A stretch of DNA of 64,000 bases from Hysterangium stoloniferum (lineage: Eukaryota; Basidiomycota; Agaricomycetes; Hysterangiales; Hysterangiaceae). Every line of letters begins with the position of its first letter. Position 1 is the stretch's first letter. The stretch is taken from NCBI GenBank assembly GCA_015178975.1, contig WHVD01000019.1, forward strand, positions 620,001 to 684,000, in the 5' to 3' direction. The notes beneath the pieces are model-generated. The model saw nothing but the letters and a program-made list of their open reading frames with translations. It ran no database searches and was not told where the DNA came from. Shown here piece after piece: positions 1 through 11,781 of the stretch. Both the position numbers and the translations under genes were made by a program.

Positions 1-371
1 TAGGAACGGGACAGAACGGAGCAGAGTCCGAATCGTGACAAAGCATAACCCATAACGGGAAATGGAGCGGGAGCAGAGTCCTAAATTGTGACAGGTCATT
101 TGACTAAAATGGGAACGGGGCTCGATTAGAGCGGTGACGGGATTCTGAGCGGGTTCCAGTGACTGATGCGTGGGACGAAGACGGACATAGACAGAGACGG
201 GGTCCGGGGGAAGTCCGGTGACTGATATGTGTCTTAATGAGGTCGAACGTAACAAGTCTTGATGTAACGGAGTCTGGGCGGGAAATCCTATAAACAGACA
301 ATTGGTGCTTGTAGCGTGTGGGGGTGTACGGGTTAGTGCCCGGAGTCTGGCAGGATTGTCCAGTCGTAACA
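1..371 (-). mobile_element. Ty3 LTR fragment, reverse orientation
   Basis: This is the reverse complement of the outer part of the LTR found intact at 14420-15259. It shares the GGAATTCC/GGACTCC-type short repeats and ends with CGTAACA, the reverse complement of the TGTTACG LTR start. The other end lies outside the window, so a solo LTR and a complete element cannot be told apart. Its inner end is 9 bp from the tRNA-like gene at 381. Confidence 0.75.
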
Positions 372-380
372 CCTACCCAA

Positions 381-452
381 GGTCAGATGGTGTAGTGGTT
401 AACATCTTTGTTATGTAATTGAGAGATCCTGGGTTCAATCCCCAGTCTGGCT
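381..452 (+). tRNA. tRNA-like gene, probably degenerate (anticodon region reads UGU, Thr)
   Basis: The 72-nt sequence folds as a cloverleaf. The acceptor stem pairs GGTCAGA with TCTGGCT, using two G-U pairs. The D-arm carries the invariant A14, G18G19 and A21, and the T-stem CTGGG/CCCAG is perfect. The A box (GGTGTAGTGG) and B box (GGTTCAATCC) are well preserved, and a T4 run at 457-460 could be the Pol III terminator. The anticodon stem is weak (U-U and G-U pairs) and position 33 is A instead of U. It may therefore be a decayed tRNA gene or a tRNA-derived repeat. The Thr(UGU) reading rests on counting alone. Confidence 0.6.
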
Positions 453-589
453 ATTCATTTTCTACATTACTTATGTTTTCTAACACTATGTGAGAACAAT
501 TAATGGGAGTATGACAAATTGTTGACAATTGTGGGAATATATTCAAGCTCACTCACAAGTACAAAAAGAGCATATATCCATTGTCTTTA

Positions 590-1625
590 TTATCATGTCT
601 TACTCTTTGTGCCACTCAGTCAATTACTTGATGAAGAGTAATTCACCGACCATGGCATAAAATGCTTGAATGAAAACAGGAAAACAAAAACAAAAAAAGA
701 CAGATAGTGACAAAACATTCAACCACACATTTTTTGCATGGAAAAGAGAAAGTGATTAAAATAATAAGTTTTTCTTTTCTTTTTTACTTCAACAAGAAAG
801 TGTGAAAAATGAGAAAACCCATGGAATGTCCACTTAAGATGAAAATAAAACAAGTCAAAAATCTGTAAAGCAAGAGAGACATAGGATGACAAGGAATAGT
901 GAGATGAATCCAAAATATATATGGAGTCCATGGATAATGCAGCTAGAGAGAGGACAATGGGCCAGGTTTGAGTGGGTATGCTGTATGAAAGTCAGTTATG
1001 ACCTCTGTAGCATTCCTGAGTTCTGTGGCCAAAATCCAAGACATTTCTTCATCTGTGCCATTATAACCCACCCACTTGACCAAGTAGAGCAGTTTACAAG
1101 TGTGTTGACAATTATCTATTTTTGAGTCCAAAATTTGTGAGATTTCAAACTTGGGTTCTCCATCTATAATGACCAGGGGGTGGAGGTTGCATGCAGTCTG
1201 GGATAGTGTTAACAATATGTACATGGTTCTAACATAGAAACATGAAATACCAGGTGTACTGTGCACATACATACATATGTACTATCCAGGAGCCACAAGG
1301 TCCATGATACCGAACCAGCTTGTGCTATAATTTCAAACAGACCAAAGTATTTTTCAGCAAGTTTTTTAGATGGATGGGTAGTCTGGAAAAATTGAGCCCC
1401 AACAAAAACATGGTCACCAATCTTAAAGTTAGGTGGTGGAATCCAGGTTTGGTCCACTGAATGTTGATATTGTTCTTGGGCAGATGTTATTGTTTTCCAG
1501 AGTTCTTGGTGGAGTTATTGAGATCCATGACAAACTCCTGAGCACAGGCTGATGCAAGGTTCCATTCTGGATGTACCATGATATTGGGATTATAACCTTT
1601 ATTTGCAAAGAACGGATAGGGAGTG
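590..1625 (-). pseudogene. Ty3 chromovirus pol fragment (integrase C-terminus, chromodomain, 3' UTR)
   Basis: On the minus strand this matches the end of pol of element B (20730-21550). It contains the post-integrase segment, then a chromodomain with the LYLVKWVGY core, then about 300 bp of the same downstream untranslated region. The reading frame is broken between about 1209 and 1272. Nothing upstream of the integrase tail is present, so this is a truncated, non-functional copy. Confidence 0.8.
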
Positions 1626-2123
1626 AAATTCTAATGTGACTACTTAGCTAGTTGAGGGGAATGACTGGAAACAAGTAGGGGCTTCTGTTTATGTGCTGTG
1701 CCCTTGCAAACTATTCAGTTGTTCTAATTTCAAATGGACAAGCACTGCTGGAATATGTGGTTTGGAACCCTAAGTACCCACATGTGTGTCTATAGTAGTC
1801 CTTACCCATGTCTGTCCAACATATGGTTGTATGAGTCTGGTCACTTCTGGTGACTATGGTGTGTTCACATTGAGTGGTGGTCCATTTGTCTACTATGGTC
1901 ACTATTTTGCATCCCAATCCCCTTCTATGTATTCTCTCATTATAACAAGTACTTAGCACAATTCTTGGGTTTGATAGTGGACTGAGACCAGAGGTTAAAT
2001 TGAGATATTCAGATAAATGCTAGGAGTCAGGAGTTGTGAGGAACCAGGAGGTCAAAGCTGTGCAGATAGGTAGTTGGGAATTCCCAAAGAAAACCTGACA
2101 AGTGAGGGACTTGGTTAAGATAC
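1626..2123 (-). mobile_element. LTR-derived sequence, degenerate
   Basis: Around 1640-1740 the reverse complement shares a CAAGGGCACAGCACATAA-like stretch with the LTR-like regions near 9850 and 33990. No gene is visible, and the boundaries are not defined. Confidence 0.35.
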
Positions 2124-2391
2124 TGTAAGGGAGTGAGACTCCCTACACTGTGATTTGGTAATAATTAGTTCTATTGTCGTCCACATTCTATTGTTGTTTA
2201 CATCCCACTGTAGTCCACATCCTATTGTGGTCCACATCCCATTATTGCTCACATCCCATTATTGCTCACATCCCATTGTTCTCCACTAGTATATGTATAT
2301 TATGTACATGTGCATTTCAATACAGTAGTGGTTTATTCCCCATCACTCATTCTAGTGTCTGTCTGCACCTGCAGCAGATACTAGTCTTACA
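2124..2391. mobile_element. short solo LTR (268 bp) with internal tandem repeats
   Basis: The termini are TGTAAG and CTTACA. The start TGTAAGGGAGTGAG recurs, slightly altered, at 52382. From about 2162 to 2285 there are six or seven degenerate 17-18 bp repeats of the type TCCACATCCYATTRT. No clean target-site duplication is visible, so the LTR call rests on the inverted ends and the second copy. Confidence 0.5.
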
Positions 2392-3189
2392 GTACATTTG
2401 GTCATTATAAAGTTAGTTAGGATAAATTTGGTTGATATTTGGATTGGCTTGTCAATGTAAGGGGACACCCTGAAAAATGCTGTAGAATGAGATACTTGTA
2501 GTTGCAGGATATTTTGAGCCTTCAGGTTATGGAGGATTACAAGCCTTTTGGGATCAATTATTCATGTGAGACAAACAGTGCTATAACCAGGCTCCTGCTC
2601 ATCTTATGATACCTATCAGATATGTACAGTATATCAATTTTCCTCTCTTGTAAGGAAAATACTCCATAACCTCAGGAGCAGTATTTTTCCCATTTTGGTC
2701 TTTCCCCATTGGGTATGAGATTGTATGTAAGGGCAACCTCAGACAAGGCCTGTGGACTCACACAAGGCTAACAGAGGGATATCCAAAGAGAAAAGAATAA
2801 GGGGGGGCCTCTGCTAGGTGCTTCCAACATTCCACTATCTCATAAGGGGGTATCTGAAAATGAGACTACCTGTGGCCTAGATCAGTGACCAGCTGATGGC
2901 AAAGTGCTGTTCTGAGCATTGGTTTTTGTTGTTTTTTATTGAGAGGTAGAGCTTACATCCAATACCTGCAATTTGCAAGAGAGTTCCAATATTGAGTTTA
3001 CTTACAACTTCACTGATAGCTGTTATGTAAGCATTCCCTGCAGTGAACACTATACCAACTGGGCTAAAAGAGCCACTATGCCAGGCTATCTGACATAGGT
3101 TGCAGGCACTATGTATATAAACACTTGACATGTCACACATATTCACCAATCCTGCCTTGGATGACCACTCTGTGACAAGGTATGTGACA
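2392..3189. other. intergenic, nothing recognised
   Basis: No convincing coding potential or repeat boundary was seen. The 90-codon minus-strand open frame at 2877-3149 shows no family resemblance. Confidence 0.4.
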
Positions 3190-4172
3190 GTACCTCCCCC
3201 CTTACAGCCCTTTGCATTATGTAAGGCACATGCTAGATTTGCATGGAAATATTGCTGAAAGTTGCGAACCTCGTAGCTTGCTCAATAATTGACCAATTGT
3301 CTTGTAACTTCATATACATATTTTAATACTATATATCTAGTATATTATGATGTTATAACTCCAAAATTTGACCTACAGCATGTTTCCCAAAATTGCAGTC
3401 CATTTGAGCTTGCAAACCAATTCATGAGCCAACAGATGTGTCACTCCCAATGAGCTTGTAATATGTTGTTTTACATGTATCTAGGTAGTAAAAAATGACA
3501 GTGCCTGGCTTTTGCCCTCAGAGTTAATGTGAGTGAGGTTGCTGAGTAAATGCATACATACAACTACCCTCATACAGGTTTGCAGCTGTTATTTAGACAG
3601 CAAAAGCCAGGCACTGTCATTTTTTACTACCTAGATACATATAAAACAACATATTACAAGCTCATTGGGAGTGACACATTTGTTGGCTCATGAATTGGTT
3701 CGCAAGCTCAAATGGACTGCAATTTTGGGAAACATGCTGTAGGTCAAATTTTGAAATTGTAACATCATAATATACTAGATATATAGTAGTAAAATATGTA
3801 TGTGAAGTTACAAGACAATTTTGTTAGAGAATGATATTACAGCTCTCACATAGTCTATGATGTTCCCTATATTTTTCTGATATTTGTAGTATTTTTCCCA
3901 GCACTGTAGGTGCAGTATTGAGTGAGTTACCTAGTAAGGTAACTGATGTGTAGGTGCTTAGGTAAGCACCCTGTAGCATACTCCACTGTGGGTGTGGGAA
4001 AGTCCCCTTAGTGTTTACTTTCCTCACACTCACAGGGTGTTTGTCAAGAGTTATTCAACTGTTTCAACAAATTTGTCAATTATTGAGCAAGCTATGAGGT
4101 TTGCAACTTTCAGCAATATTTCCATGCAAATCTAGCGCACGCCTTACATAATGCAAAGCACTGTAAGGTACC
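3190..4172. mobile_element. fold-back element with ~325-bp inverted arms
   Basis: The left arm (3190-3515) and right arm (3600-4172) are near-perfect inverted copies around an 84-bp spacer, and both outer ends read GTACCT(T/C). The right arm is longer only because a 248-bp solo LTR sits in it at 3822-4069; without it the arms are 326 and 320 bp. No transposase is present. It is a non-autonomous fold-back or MITE-like DNA element. The target-site duplication could not be identified. Confidence 0.8.
3822..4069. mobile_element. solo LTR (248 bp) inside the fold-back arm
   Basis: It begins TGTTAGAG, ends TTCAACA, and is flanked on both sides by the 5-bp duplication AATTT (3817-3821 and 4070-4074). 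The undisturbed left arm gives the pre-insertion sequence, so both boundaries are exact. The short TGTTAG...CAACA form suggests a Ty1/copia-type LTR. Confidence 0.85.
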
Positions 4173-4337
4173 AAACCCCTGAGGTGCCACCAGTGATGAC
4201 TTCTGAAAGGTTTGACCAGGCCTGTCTGTGGCTTAACTCAGGTTATCTTAATCAAGTTTACATACATAATAGCCCCCCACAATCACCCATGTTATCATGT
4301 GATGTGTATTACAATTAGAAGCTGGGGCCCATAACCT

Positions 4338-4576
4338 ATTAAAAATAGTATGAGTTGGCTTATTGTAATACACAATCTACAAGTGGGTAATAGACTTGTA
4401 ATAATAGTACTTGTGACAATCAATGTGACAGTCAGTGAATCACCTTCTGACATGATAGGTTTGGTGCTAGTTTAGGTGTACATTGGTTCTGGCATGCATT
4501 AACCTCAGAATGCAAAGTGAAGAAATGGATGAACCACCCCTAGGAAAAGGGTGCTTTTATCACCAATTCTAACAAA
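4338..4576. repeat. dispersed ~260-bp repeat, copy 1
   Basis: One of four copies in the window; the others are at 42406-42576 (same orientation, 5' truncated), 53461-53727 and 60360-60618 (both inverted). Conserved ends are ATTAAAAATAGTATGAG on one side and CAATTCYAACAAA on the other. A central GAATCACCTTCTGACAT block is nearly invariant. No terminal inverted repeat or target-site duplication is obvious. Confidence 0.8.
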
Positions 4577-5680
4577 TCATGCCTTCAAAAAAAAAGCAAT
4601 ATCTTTAACACAACTATTTTACTGTGGAGGTCAGACTACAAACTGGTGCTTTTCCTAATATGAGAGTAAACTATCATCAACATCGTAAATTTATATCCTT
4701 TGAAGCCATCTAGACAATGGGTAAGATAAGGTAATACAGAATGCAAGACCAAAGAACTGATGGCCTCATGAGTGGAGCCTGCGGGGCTCTGCTCACACTC
4801 ACAGTGATGCGAATCTCGCAAGTGCATTTCACTACGGAAACGAATCTCACGAACCTGCGTACATTTGGCTTCGTGTGCCAAGTCTCTTGGTCTGTCATAG
4901 CGCATTTTGCACTCGTATCCGATGCGGGACAAGCTTATTACAAATAGAATAACTGAATCAACACTAAGTAGGTAAACAACAATATAAGAGTGAGACACAG
5001 CATAAGGCATGTGATTGCAAGATAAATCGGGTTAGTGAAACGGGTATATTCGGAGTATGTCGTTATGCTAAGGACGTGAGCCCTTAGTTATAACAAAGCT
5101 GAGGAGCTTTGGAAATTGAACTATGTCGACCTTTAAGTTTGCTGAATAATAGTATGATACACATGTATACATAGAGTCTTGCAAATATACGATCAGATCG
5201 GAGCGCGATTGATGGCGGAATGAACATAATTTTATACGATATTTATGTGGGTATAAGTAGTACTTGACAGACAATTGTAATGAATAATAAATCCGTGAGT
5301 GAGTGATACTTATGTACATGATAAACGGTTGTCTATGCGAAACCATGATAGTGGACGGTTCTAGCCTGTTTGGATCAAATGTCAGAGAAGGGCAATGATC
5401 GTACCTGATTGTAAAATCTGTTATCGCCGTGTGATGTAATCGGTGTAACGTCACCAATCCCTACGCGGTTTTCCTGATGGAGCAATCCACAAGCAGGCCG
5501 GGCAACCGGGTCACCTCCGGAAATGGCTACAACGCTCAAAAATGGCACGAAACGAAGCATGCATGGTACACAGCCCAATAAATTATCGAATTTATAGAGT
5601 ATTTTCTACCCAAATGCGTGTCATAATACCTAACTAAAACTTATTTTTTCTGAAGTCCGTATTTTGCCGCGCTTGGCGGT
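4577..5680. other. intergenic, nothing recognised
   Basis: Base composition becomes more balanced after about 4740, and several overlapping open frames occur on both strands. None has a recognisable domain or a supported intron pattern. The region includes the upstream sequence of the P450 at 5888. Confidence 0.4.
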
Positions 5681-5690
5681 TTATATAAGC
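5681..5690 (+). promoter_or_regulatory. candidate TATA element of the P450 gene
   Basis: TTATATAAGC lies about 200 bp upstream of the P450 start codon, with a second TATATA motif just downstream. This is a sequence match only. Confidence 0.35.
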
Positions 5691-5887
5691 GTATTATATA
5701 GGGTGGTTGTTGTAGTCATCAGTATAAGTATAAGTCTAGTCACTGTAATTATCTTCACGTGTTTGACAGAGCTCAGACAAACGCGAATATCTCTCTGACC
5801 TTTAATCTCGAAGCCCCATCCTAAACTCTACAAGTATTTTATTGTTATTGGAGCGTACCAAGTAGCAGTCCGCCCGCACTCCCTACG

Positions 5888-8013
5888 ATGCTCTCATTCA
5901 ACGTTGTAGGCATTGTTACTACCGTTAGTGCGCTGATTGTGACATTTCGATTAATATTTCGGAGGCGGGTCCCTAAAGGTCTGTTAAGTGCATCTGATAT
6001 ACCACACGCGGTCTATGCTAACTTCACCACCCTTTACCAGGATTGAAGCTACCCCCAGGACCTCGTGGTGACTTTTTGATAGGTAATCTACGTGATGTAC
6101 CATCCCATCATGAATGGGAAACATATTCCGAATGGCATGAGAAATATGGTAGGTGGATGACCTCCCTGTAAAACTTAATACATCTTAATGTTCTCTCAGG
6201 TGATCTTGTTTATCTCAACATTTTGGGGACCTCTCTGTTATATGTCAACTCGGCCGAAATGGCGCATGAACTCTTCGATAAAAGATCGGCAATCTATTCT
6301 GATCGACCCGTTGTTCCTATGTTGGAATTGTATGCCCTCTTCAGTTATAATCAAGTCGTTATGTCAGTGGAGGTCTTACTTCCTATCTTAGAGTAGGAAT
6401 GAATTGGTCGTTCGCCGTGATGCCTTACGGTGAACGATGGCGTCGGCACCGACATGCTTTTCATCAGAGATTGAATAGCACAGTACTGAACCAGTACACA
6501 CCAGTCCAAACCAAGCATGCACGGTGAGTCACGGCTGCGTGTACCACATACCAGGGGTTTAACTGGAACCGTTGGTAGAAACTTGTTACAGAAACTCCAC
6601 AAGTTCCCTGATAACTGGGAATTGCTTATCCGACACTCGATAGGAGCGGTTATTATGGAGGTAGTGCAGTAACCAGACAAGCAAATTTAATCATACAAAC
6701 TAATTCATTATTCGAATTGGTGTACAGATTACATATGGGATAGATGTGCTCCCAGAAAATGACCCATACATTGCGACGGCTGAATTTGCAAATGGATTGG
6801 GTGCCAGAATTAGCGCTCCAGGATCATATTTGGTCAATACAATACCTCAATGTGATCATTATTCCTGTTTGTCACCCCCGCGTCTCACTTATGTTATAGT
6901 GAAACGGCTTCCCGAATGGTTTCCGGGTGCCGGCTTTCAGAAGAAGGCCAAAATTTGGAAGAAAAGGGTGATGGATATGCCTATTGTACCCTTCCAATGG
7001 GTGAAGAAAGAACTTGTACGATTTGTTCTTTCGTTCGCCAATGATTTGAGATAAAATAAATTCTCAGGCGGCTGGAACTGCGAAGCCGTCATTGACCGCC
7101 ACATTATTGGAGGATGCATATGCAAATGCGGAGGACCATATGATTTCAGAGAGTGAAGAAGAACTCATTCGCAACATGGCAGGAGTAATTTATGGGGGAG
7201 GTGCTGATACAGTATGCACCCCTGTTATCGTCCTCCGCCATGCTCAATAACTTCGCTATTGCAGACGACTTCCACCTTGGAAATCTTCATCCTTGCGATG
7301 ATTCTCTATCCCGCAGCTCAATTGACTGCACAGGAAGAACTCGATGCAGTTATAGGGCCAAATCGCTTGCCCTCGTTCGAAGATCGCAGCCGTCTGCCAT
7401 TTGTTGTAGCGCTGTGTAAAGAGGTATTACGTTGGCATCCCCTCGCAACTACAGCGGTACCACACCGACTTATGCAAGATGATGTTGTTGGTCAATATTT
7501 TATACCTGCTGGCACCATGGTCCTAGGAAATGCATGGTCTGTTGTGTGCCATCATTGAGTACATTCGGTCTTATGAGAACGACTACAGGGGCATACTTCA
7601 TTCAGAGGCCATGTATGGTCCGGATACAATGGAGTTCAAACCCGAACGATTTTTACATGCCCCCGACATGAAGGATCCGGCAGCTGCCTTTGGTTTTGGC
7701 AGAAGGTAAGAATGAGTTGAAGTAATTCCGCTACTAATTGAATATAACAGGGCATGTCCTGGTCGTGTTATGGCAGAAAGTGGTTTATTTATTGCTGTAG
7801 CCTCAATTCTGCACGTTTTCAATATCGTTCTCCCTCGTGGCGCGCCTCCTCCCGATGGTAACGCATTTACGCCAGGATTGTTTTCGTGAGTATTGTCACT
7901 AGATGTTGTAGAGCGGAAAGACTGGATATCACGACAGACGTCCTACGCCTTTCAAATGTAGCCTCGTCCCTCGTTCGATAGCCGCAGAGGCGTTGATAAA
8001 ACAACTCCATTAG
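5888..8013 (+). CDS. cytochrome P450 monooxygenase (OrdA/O-methylsterigmatocystin-oxidoreductase-like)
   Basis: Heme-thiolate monooxygenase, probably ER-anchored. The hand-built model has 12 exons: 5888-5978, 6041-6148, 6200-6329, 6392-6523, 6579-6660, 6728-6851, 6900-7015, 7068-7211, 7265-7536, 7589-7705, 7751-7885 and 7962-8013. These total 1503 nt, giving 500 aa with no internal stop; all introns are GT-AG of 45-76 bp. Visible landmarks are an N-terminal hydrophobic anchor (about residues 5-25), the hinge LPPGPRG, the I-helix GGGADTTTS (about 304-312), ExxR as KEVLR (362-365), and the heme loop FGFGRRACPG with Cys441, split by an intron as in many fungal P450s. The length is normal for the family. 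The substrate cannot be told from sequence. A decayed partial copy lies at 54003-54835. A transposon nest begins about 800 bp downstream. Confidence 0.93.
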
Positions 8014-8779
8014 GTAACCGTTTTGGTGCCACTGTATCGTTTGATCAAGTTAAATATTCGCGCCCTCAATAGGTCATAGCCTTGTAAACGAAGTTGCTCT
8101 AATAATGCGTGGTTATCAGTATTGGTCGCCTTCGGAGTGTCCCCAGTGAATTCAAGCACTATAAATAACGTCGCTCTATTAATGGGTGTTTACTATTATC
8201 GATCTCTTTCTGTGTATCTTAGTCCGAATAATACGCCTTTGTAAAAAAAAAAATATGATGAATGACATCCGCAATGCCCTGTTTAAAACATTAAATGATG
8301 GCGCATTTTCGCAGCAAGCTGAAATTGTCACATTTCAATGCTAACATCGGTAAATTGCTTTTGGTACCGCCGCTGGACACTCTTAGATGCATCACGCGCG
8401 CTAGAGCCTTAGGAGAACATTGCATCATCGCGGAGTGTCAGCACGATGTTGGACTGCTTCCAGATCAACCCTACACATCCATAATGCTTTGCATATATAT
8501 ATAATACATATCACTACTACTACTCTCTGAAAAAGACCTCTTGTGAATGGGTCCCCGCCATTTCGTGCCTCCGACAGTAGCGTCCCCGACAAAGTTGTCC
8601 TTATTAAATTTTTTGGGTTTGCGAACAATGTAGCATGTGATTGACGGGTAACCAGGTATAGTATTACCGGTAGTAGGTACTTAAACTAGGTACTTGTACT
8701 CTACACTTCATATGTTTGCAACGCGTTCTATCTACCCAAACCGAGTCAAGCGTATTACGAACTCGCGAATTCTAACAGT
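8014..8779. other. P450 3' flank, otherwise empty
   Basis: The first ~220 bp resemble 54836-55070, so the duplication that made the P450 pseudogene included 3' flank. From about 8240 to 8779 no gene or repeat was recognised; there is a TATATATATAAT run near 8495. Confidence 0.6.
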
Positions 8780-9991
8780 CCTAACACACTCAAGCTATTT
8801 TCTTTTTGAGCCACCCTCCTCTGTTTCCATTCTGACCACCCTCTACTGTTCCTTGCATCATTCCATCTGTGTTGTTCACATTTTCTACACTCCTATTGTT
8901 TCTGTCTACTCATACTTTGATCCATTATTGATTTGATCTATCTTGTTCTTCCATTACTCTTTGTAATCCCACTTGAGAACTCCACCATGTTCTGTATCAC
9001 TCTGTTTCTCCACATCAATTTAGTATACCTGTATTCTACTATTCCTCAGTTTGAATATCAACTTACATATTCCCCCATTCTGTTATTAGTGTCTTGTACT
9101 CTAGTCTTTGGCAAGTTTAAGACTCTAATTATTGTCAGCCTTAGACTCCAGCCCTCCAGTTATCAGAGAAGTGTTGATTATTTGTGTTAGGATCCTATCA
9201 TTTTGGACCCCCACAACTTGGTTTTACCCTTGTAACCCTCCAGCACCCCTGGTAGGATCCCTGTCATTTTTGGACCCCTGCAACCTGTTTTGGACTCAAT
9301 ACCCTTTGTCATCTCACTGTCAGAACCCCTGCCCATGGTATCACCACCCGTGGCACCTGTGGCACCCCCAACACTTATTTCATTATAACTTTAACCTTTT
9401 TAGCCTTCTGTTCTGTCTCTGTCTTGTTTTCTCCCCCATCACTGTCTCCCTGTATATGTCTCACTTGCCACCTCAGACCCTTTAGTATTGTTTTAGTACT
9501 TTACATTTAGTCTCCCCACCTTGTCATCAACTTCCTATGATCTGTTTTCACCCTTCACTTCCTTGATTGGCCCTCCAGTTATCCATCTCATTGTAGTATA
9601 AAATCTTCTGCATGTATGCTACATTTCTTTAGTTTGAAAATCGATTTAGATCACCCTCTACTAGTTCTCAGTCCCTTTCCTCCTTTCTCAACACTCTTGA
9701 AGATGTGTTTCAGCAAGCTGTGAACTCTTACTTTACAACTCTTAGTATTTTGGCCCACTGGTCAATTGAGTTAAGTGTTGATCTTCACTTTTATTGTACT
9801 ATCTGCTCTGTTTGAAATACCAGAGCACCCTAACAGTTTGTGCAAGGGCACAACACATAAGTTGAAGCCAAGCTCCACTACATTTATAGAGTTGGACCTC
9901 CTGACTAGTATGATCTCTATTGTTGCCTCCAATTAGCTCATTTTGTATCATCAGCCGCCTGACTTAAAGCCCTCTTCCCCTTTTTGCTTAG
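8780..9991 (+). mobile_element. degenerate Ty3-type LTR sequence
   Basis: This pyrimidine-rich region without coding capacity contains TTTGAAAATCGATTTAGATC near 9635. The same kind of motif precedes the R/U5 part of the LTRs at 11285, 14920 and 33830. Near 9845 a CAAGGGCACAACACATAA block matches the tail of the LTR ending at 34083. It ends CTTAACA at about 9991. The left boundary is uncertain. Confidence 0.5.
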
Positions 9992-10832
9992 ATCTTAACA
10001 ACCCCACTATCAGCATCCCAAAACCACAGTGTCACTGCCTGTTAGAGGTGCATACAAGGCGGGTCTCCAGAGAAACCTGCAGAATATCCGGTAGGACTTG
10101 GCTTCAGCTTATAGGCTGCGCCCTCGCTAGATCGTGTCGTCCAATTTCAGACAGGCAGACGGGAATCCCAGGGAGTCCGGGCGGGGGTGGTGGGCCGTAG
10201 GTCGGAGGTCGTGAGTCATGAGGTCATGAGTCGAGACAGGTAAGAGAGTTAGATGCACCGGAGCCTGTGGGCTCCGACTAGTGCGAGCGGTGTGATTCAA
10301 GTAGGGGTTTAGAGCAGAAAATGTATTAGATTACTGGGGGGAATCTAAGCCGATTTTCTGACTGGATTGTATGTACAACATCTGCCAGTTTAAATAGACC
10401 ATGGAGTGAATGTCATACCGAATCCAGTAATAATGAAACGAAATGAGCAAAACATAAAACGGGAATAGTAAACACCAAATTTGGTGTTAGGAATGGGATG
10501 GAATGGAGTGGAGTCCGAATAGTGACAAATCATAAACCATAACAGAAAATGGAGCAGGAGCGGAGTCCGAATCATGACAGGTCATTTGACTAAAATGGGA
10601 ATGGGGCTCAGTTAGAGTGATGATGGGATTTCTGAGTGGGGTCTGGTGACTGACGTGTGGGATGAGGTCAGAAATAGACAGAGATAGAGTCCAGTGGGTT
10701 TTCCAGTGACTGAAACACAGCATAACGAAGTCGAATGTAGATGAGTCTGACATACGGAGTCTGGTGGGAATTCTGGTGAACTGATAATGGGTGCATATAG
10801 GGCACAGGTGTGTATAAGTTAGTGCCTGGAGT

Positions 10833-11752
10833 TGTTACGACCGTGTCGTAACCCATGTCGCAACCCGATGGTCTCCAAGAATACTACAGTCTATCGATGT
10901 TCAAAGTTATTGATCAAGTCATCATTTCAGCAACCTTCGGAACACCGACACTGACATATACCTTCATGGCAATCAAACCCCATTTATGCCCCTGTCAAAA
11001 TATACTCATACCATCTGGTTATGCTTTGATACATCCCCTTTCATTATGATGATCTGTTTTACTCTATGTTTCACATATGCCCATATATACTTGTAGCCTG
11101 TGGACTATTCCCTTTTCTCGTAATCCCGCTCTCGGCTAAATCTCGGCTTCCGATCTTATCGTAACCTTCTGGTTTCTAGTCAAGTTTATTTGTCAATTGT
11201 GTTTCCGCTCTTCCCTTAGTTAGTAGTTTCTAGACGCCGATAACTCATATATAAGACCTGCTGTAATGTAACTACTAAACAATCAGAATATCGACTTAGA
11301 TCAACTTAGATCAACTTAGATCAGCTTAGATACCCCTTTAATTTCTGACTCCATTATCTATTCACAACCACCACATTCCGACTCCATCCAATTTATGATT
11401 CAACCTACATTTACAACTTCAACCTCTAATCTCCAACACTCTCAGTCTCCAACACCCTCAGTCTCCGACACTCTCAGTCTCCGACACTCTCAGTCTCCGA
11501 CACTCTCAGTCTCCGACACTCTCAGTCTCCGACACTCTCAGTCTCCGACACTCTCAGTCTCCAACTCTCTCAGTCTCCAACTCTCTCAGTCTCCAACTCT
11601 CTCAGTCTCCAACTCTCTCAGTCTCCGACTCTCTCAGTCTCCGACTCTCTCAGTCTCCAACTCTCTCAGTCTCCAACTCTCTCAGTCTCCAACTCTCTCA
11701 GTCTCCAACTCTCTCAGTCTCCAACTCTCTCAGTCTGTTTCTGCTCTTAACA
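10833..11752 (+). mobile_element. solo LTR (920 bp) carrying a minisatellite
   Basis: It begins TGTTACGACC and ends CTTAACA, flanked on both sides by the exact 5-bp duplication GGAGT (10828-10832 and 11753-11757). The inserted sequence includes a run of CAACTTAGAT repeats near 11300 and the 16-bp minisatellite at 11431-11736. No internal coding region is present. Confidence 0.85.
11431..11736 (+). repeat. 16-bp minisatellite (~19 copies)
   Basis: Tandem copies of CTCTCAGTCTCCRACA/T occur in two blocks: a 5' block with CGACACT units and a 3' block with CAACTCT units, plus two CGACTCT units in between. The array lies within the LTR at 10833-11752. It creates an artefactual Ser/Leu-rich open frame. 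Confidence 0.9.
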
Positions 11753-11781
11753 GGAGTCCGGCAGGATTTCCAGTCATAACA

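Larger units (their letters stand above)
10040..11781 (-). mobile_element. Ty3 LTR, reverse orientation, split by another LTR
   Basis: It starts TGTTAGAG and ends ATAACA. Without the 10833-11752 insertion it is about 817 bp and is the reverse complement of the element B LTR family (840 bp). Shared blocks include GGCTTCAGCTTATAGGCTG and CACCAAATTTGGTGTTAGG. No target-site duplication is visible, so it may mark a recombination junction instead of a simple solo LTR. Confidence 0.75.

Noticed and set aside
4636-5010. 124-codon minus-strand open frame
   Set aside because: No domain, no codon-bias signal, and it overlaps equally long frames on the other strand.
11431-11736. CRISPR-like array
   Set aside because: The repeats are contiguous with no spacers, in a eukaryotic LTR.
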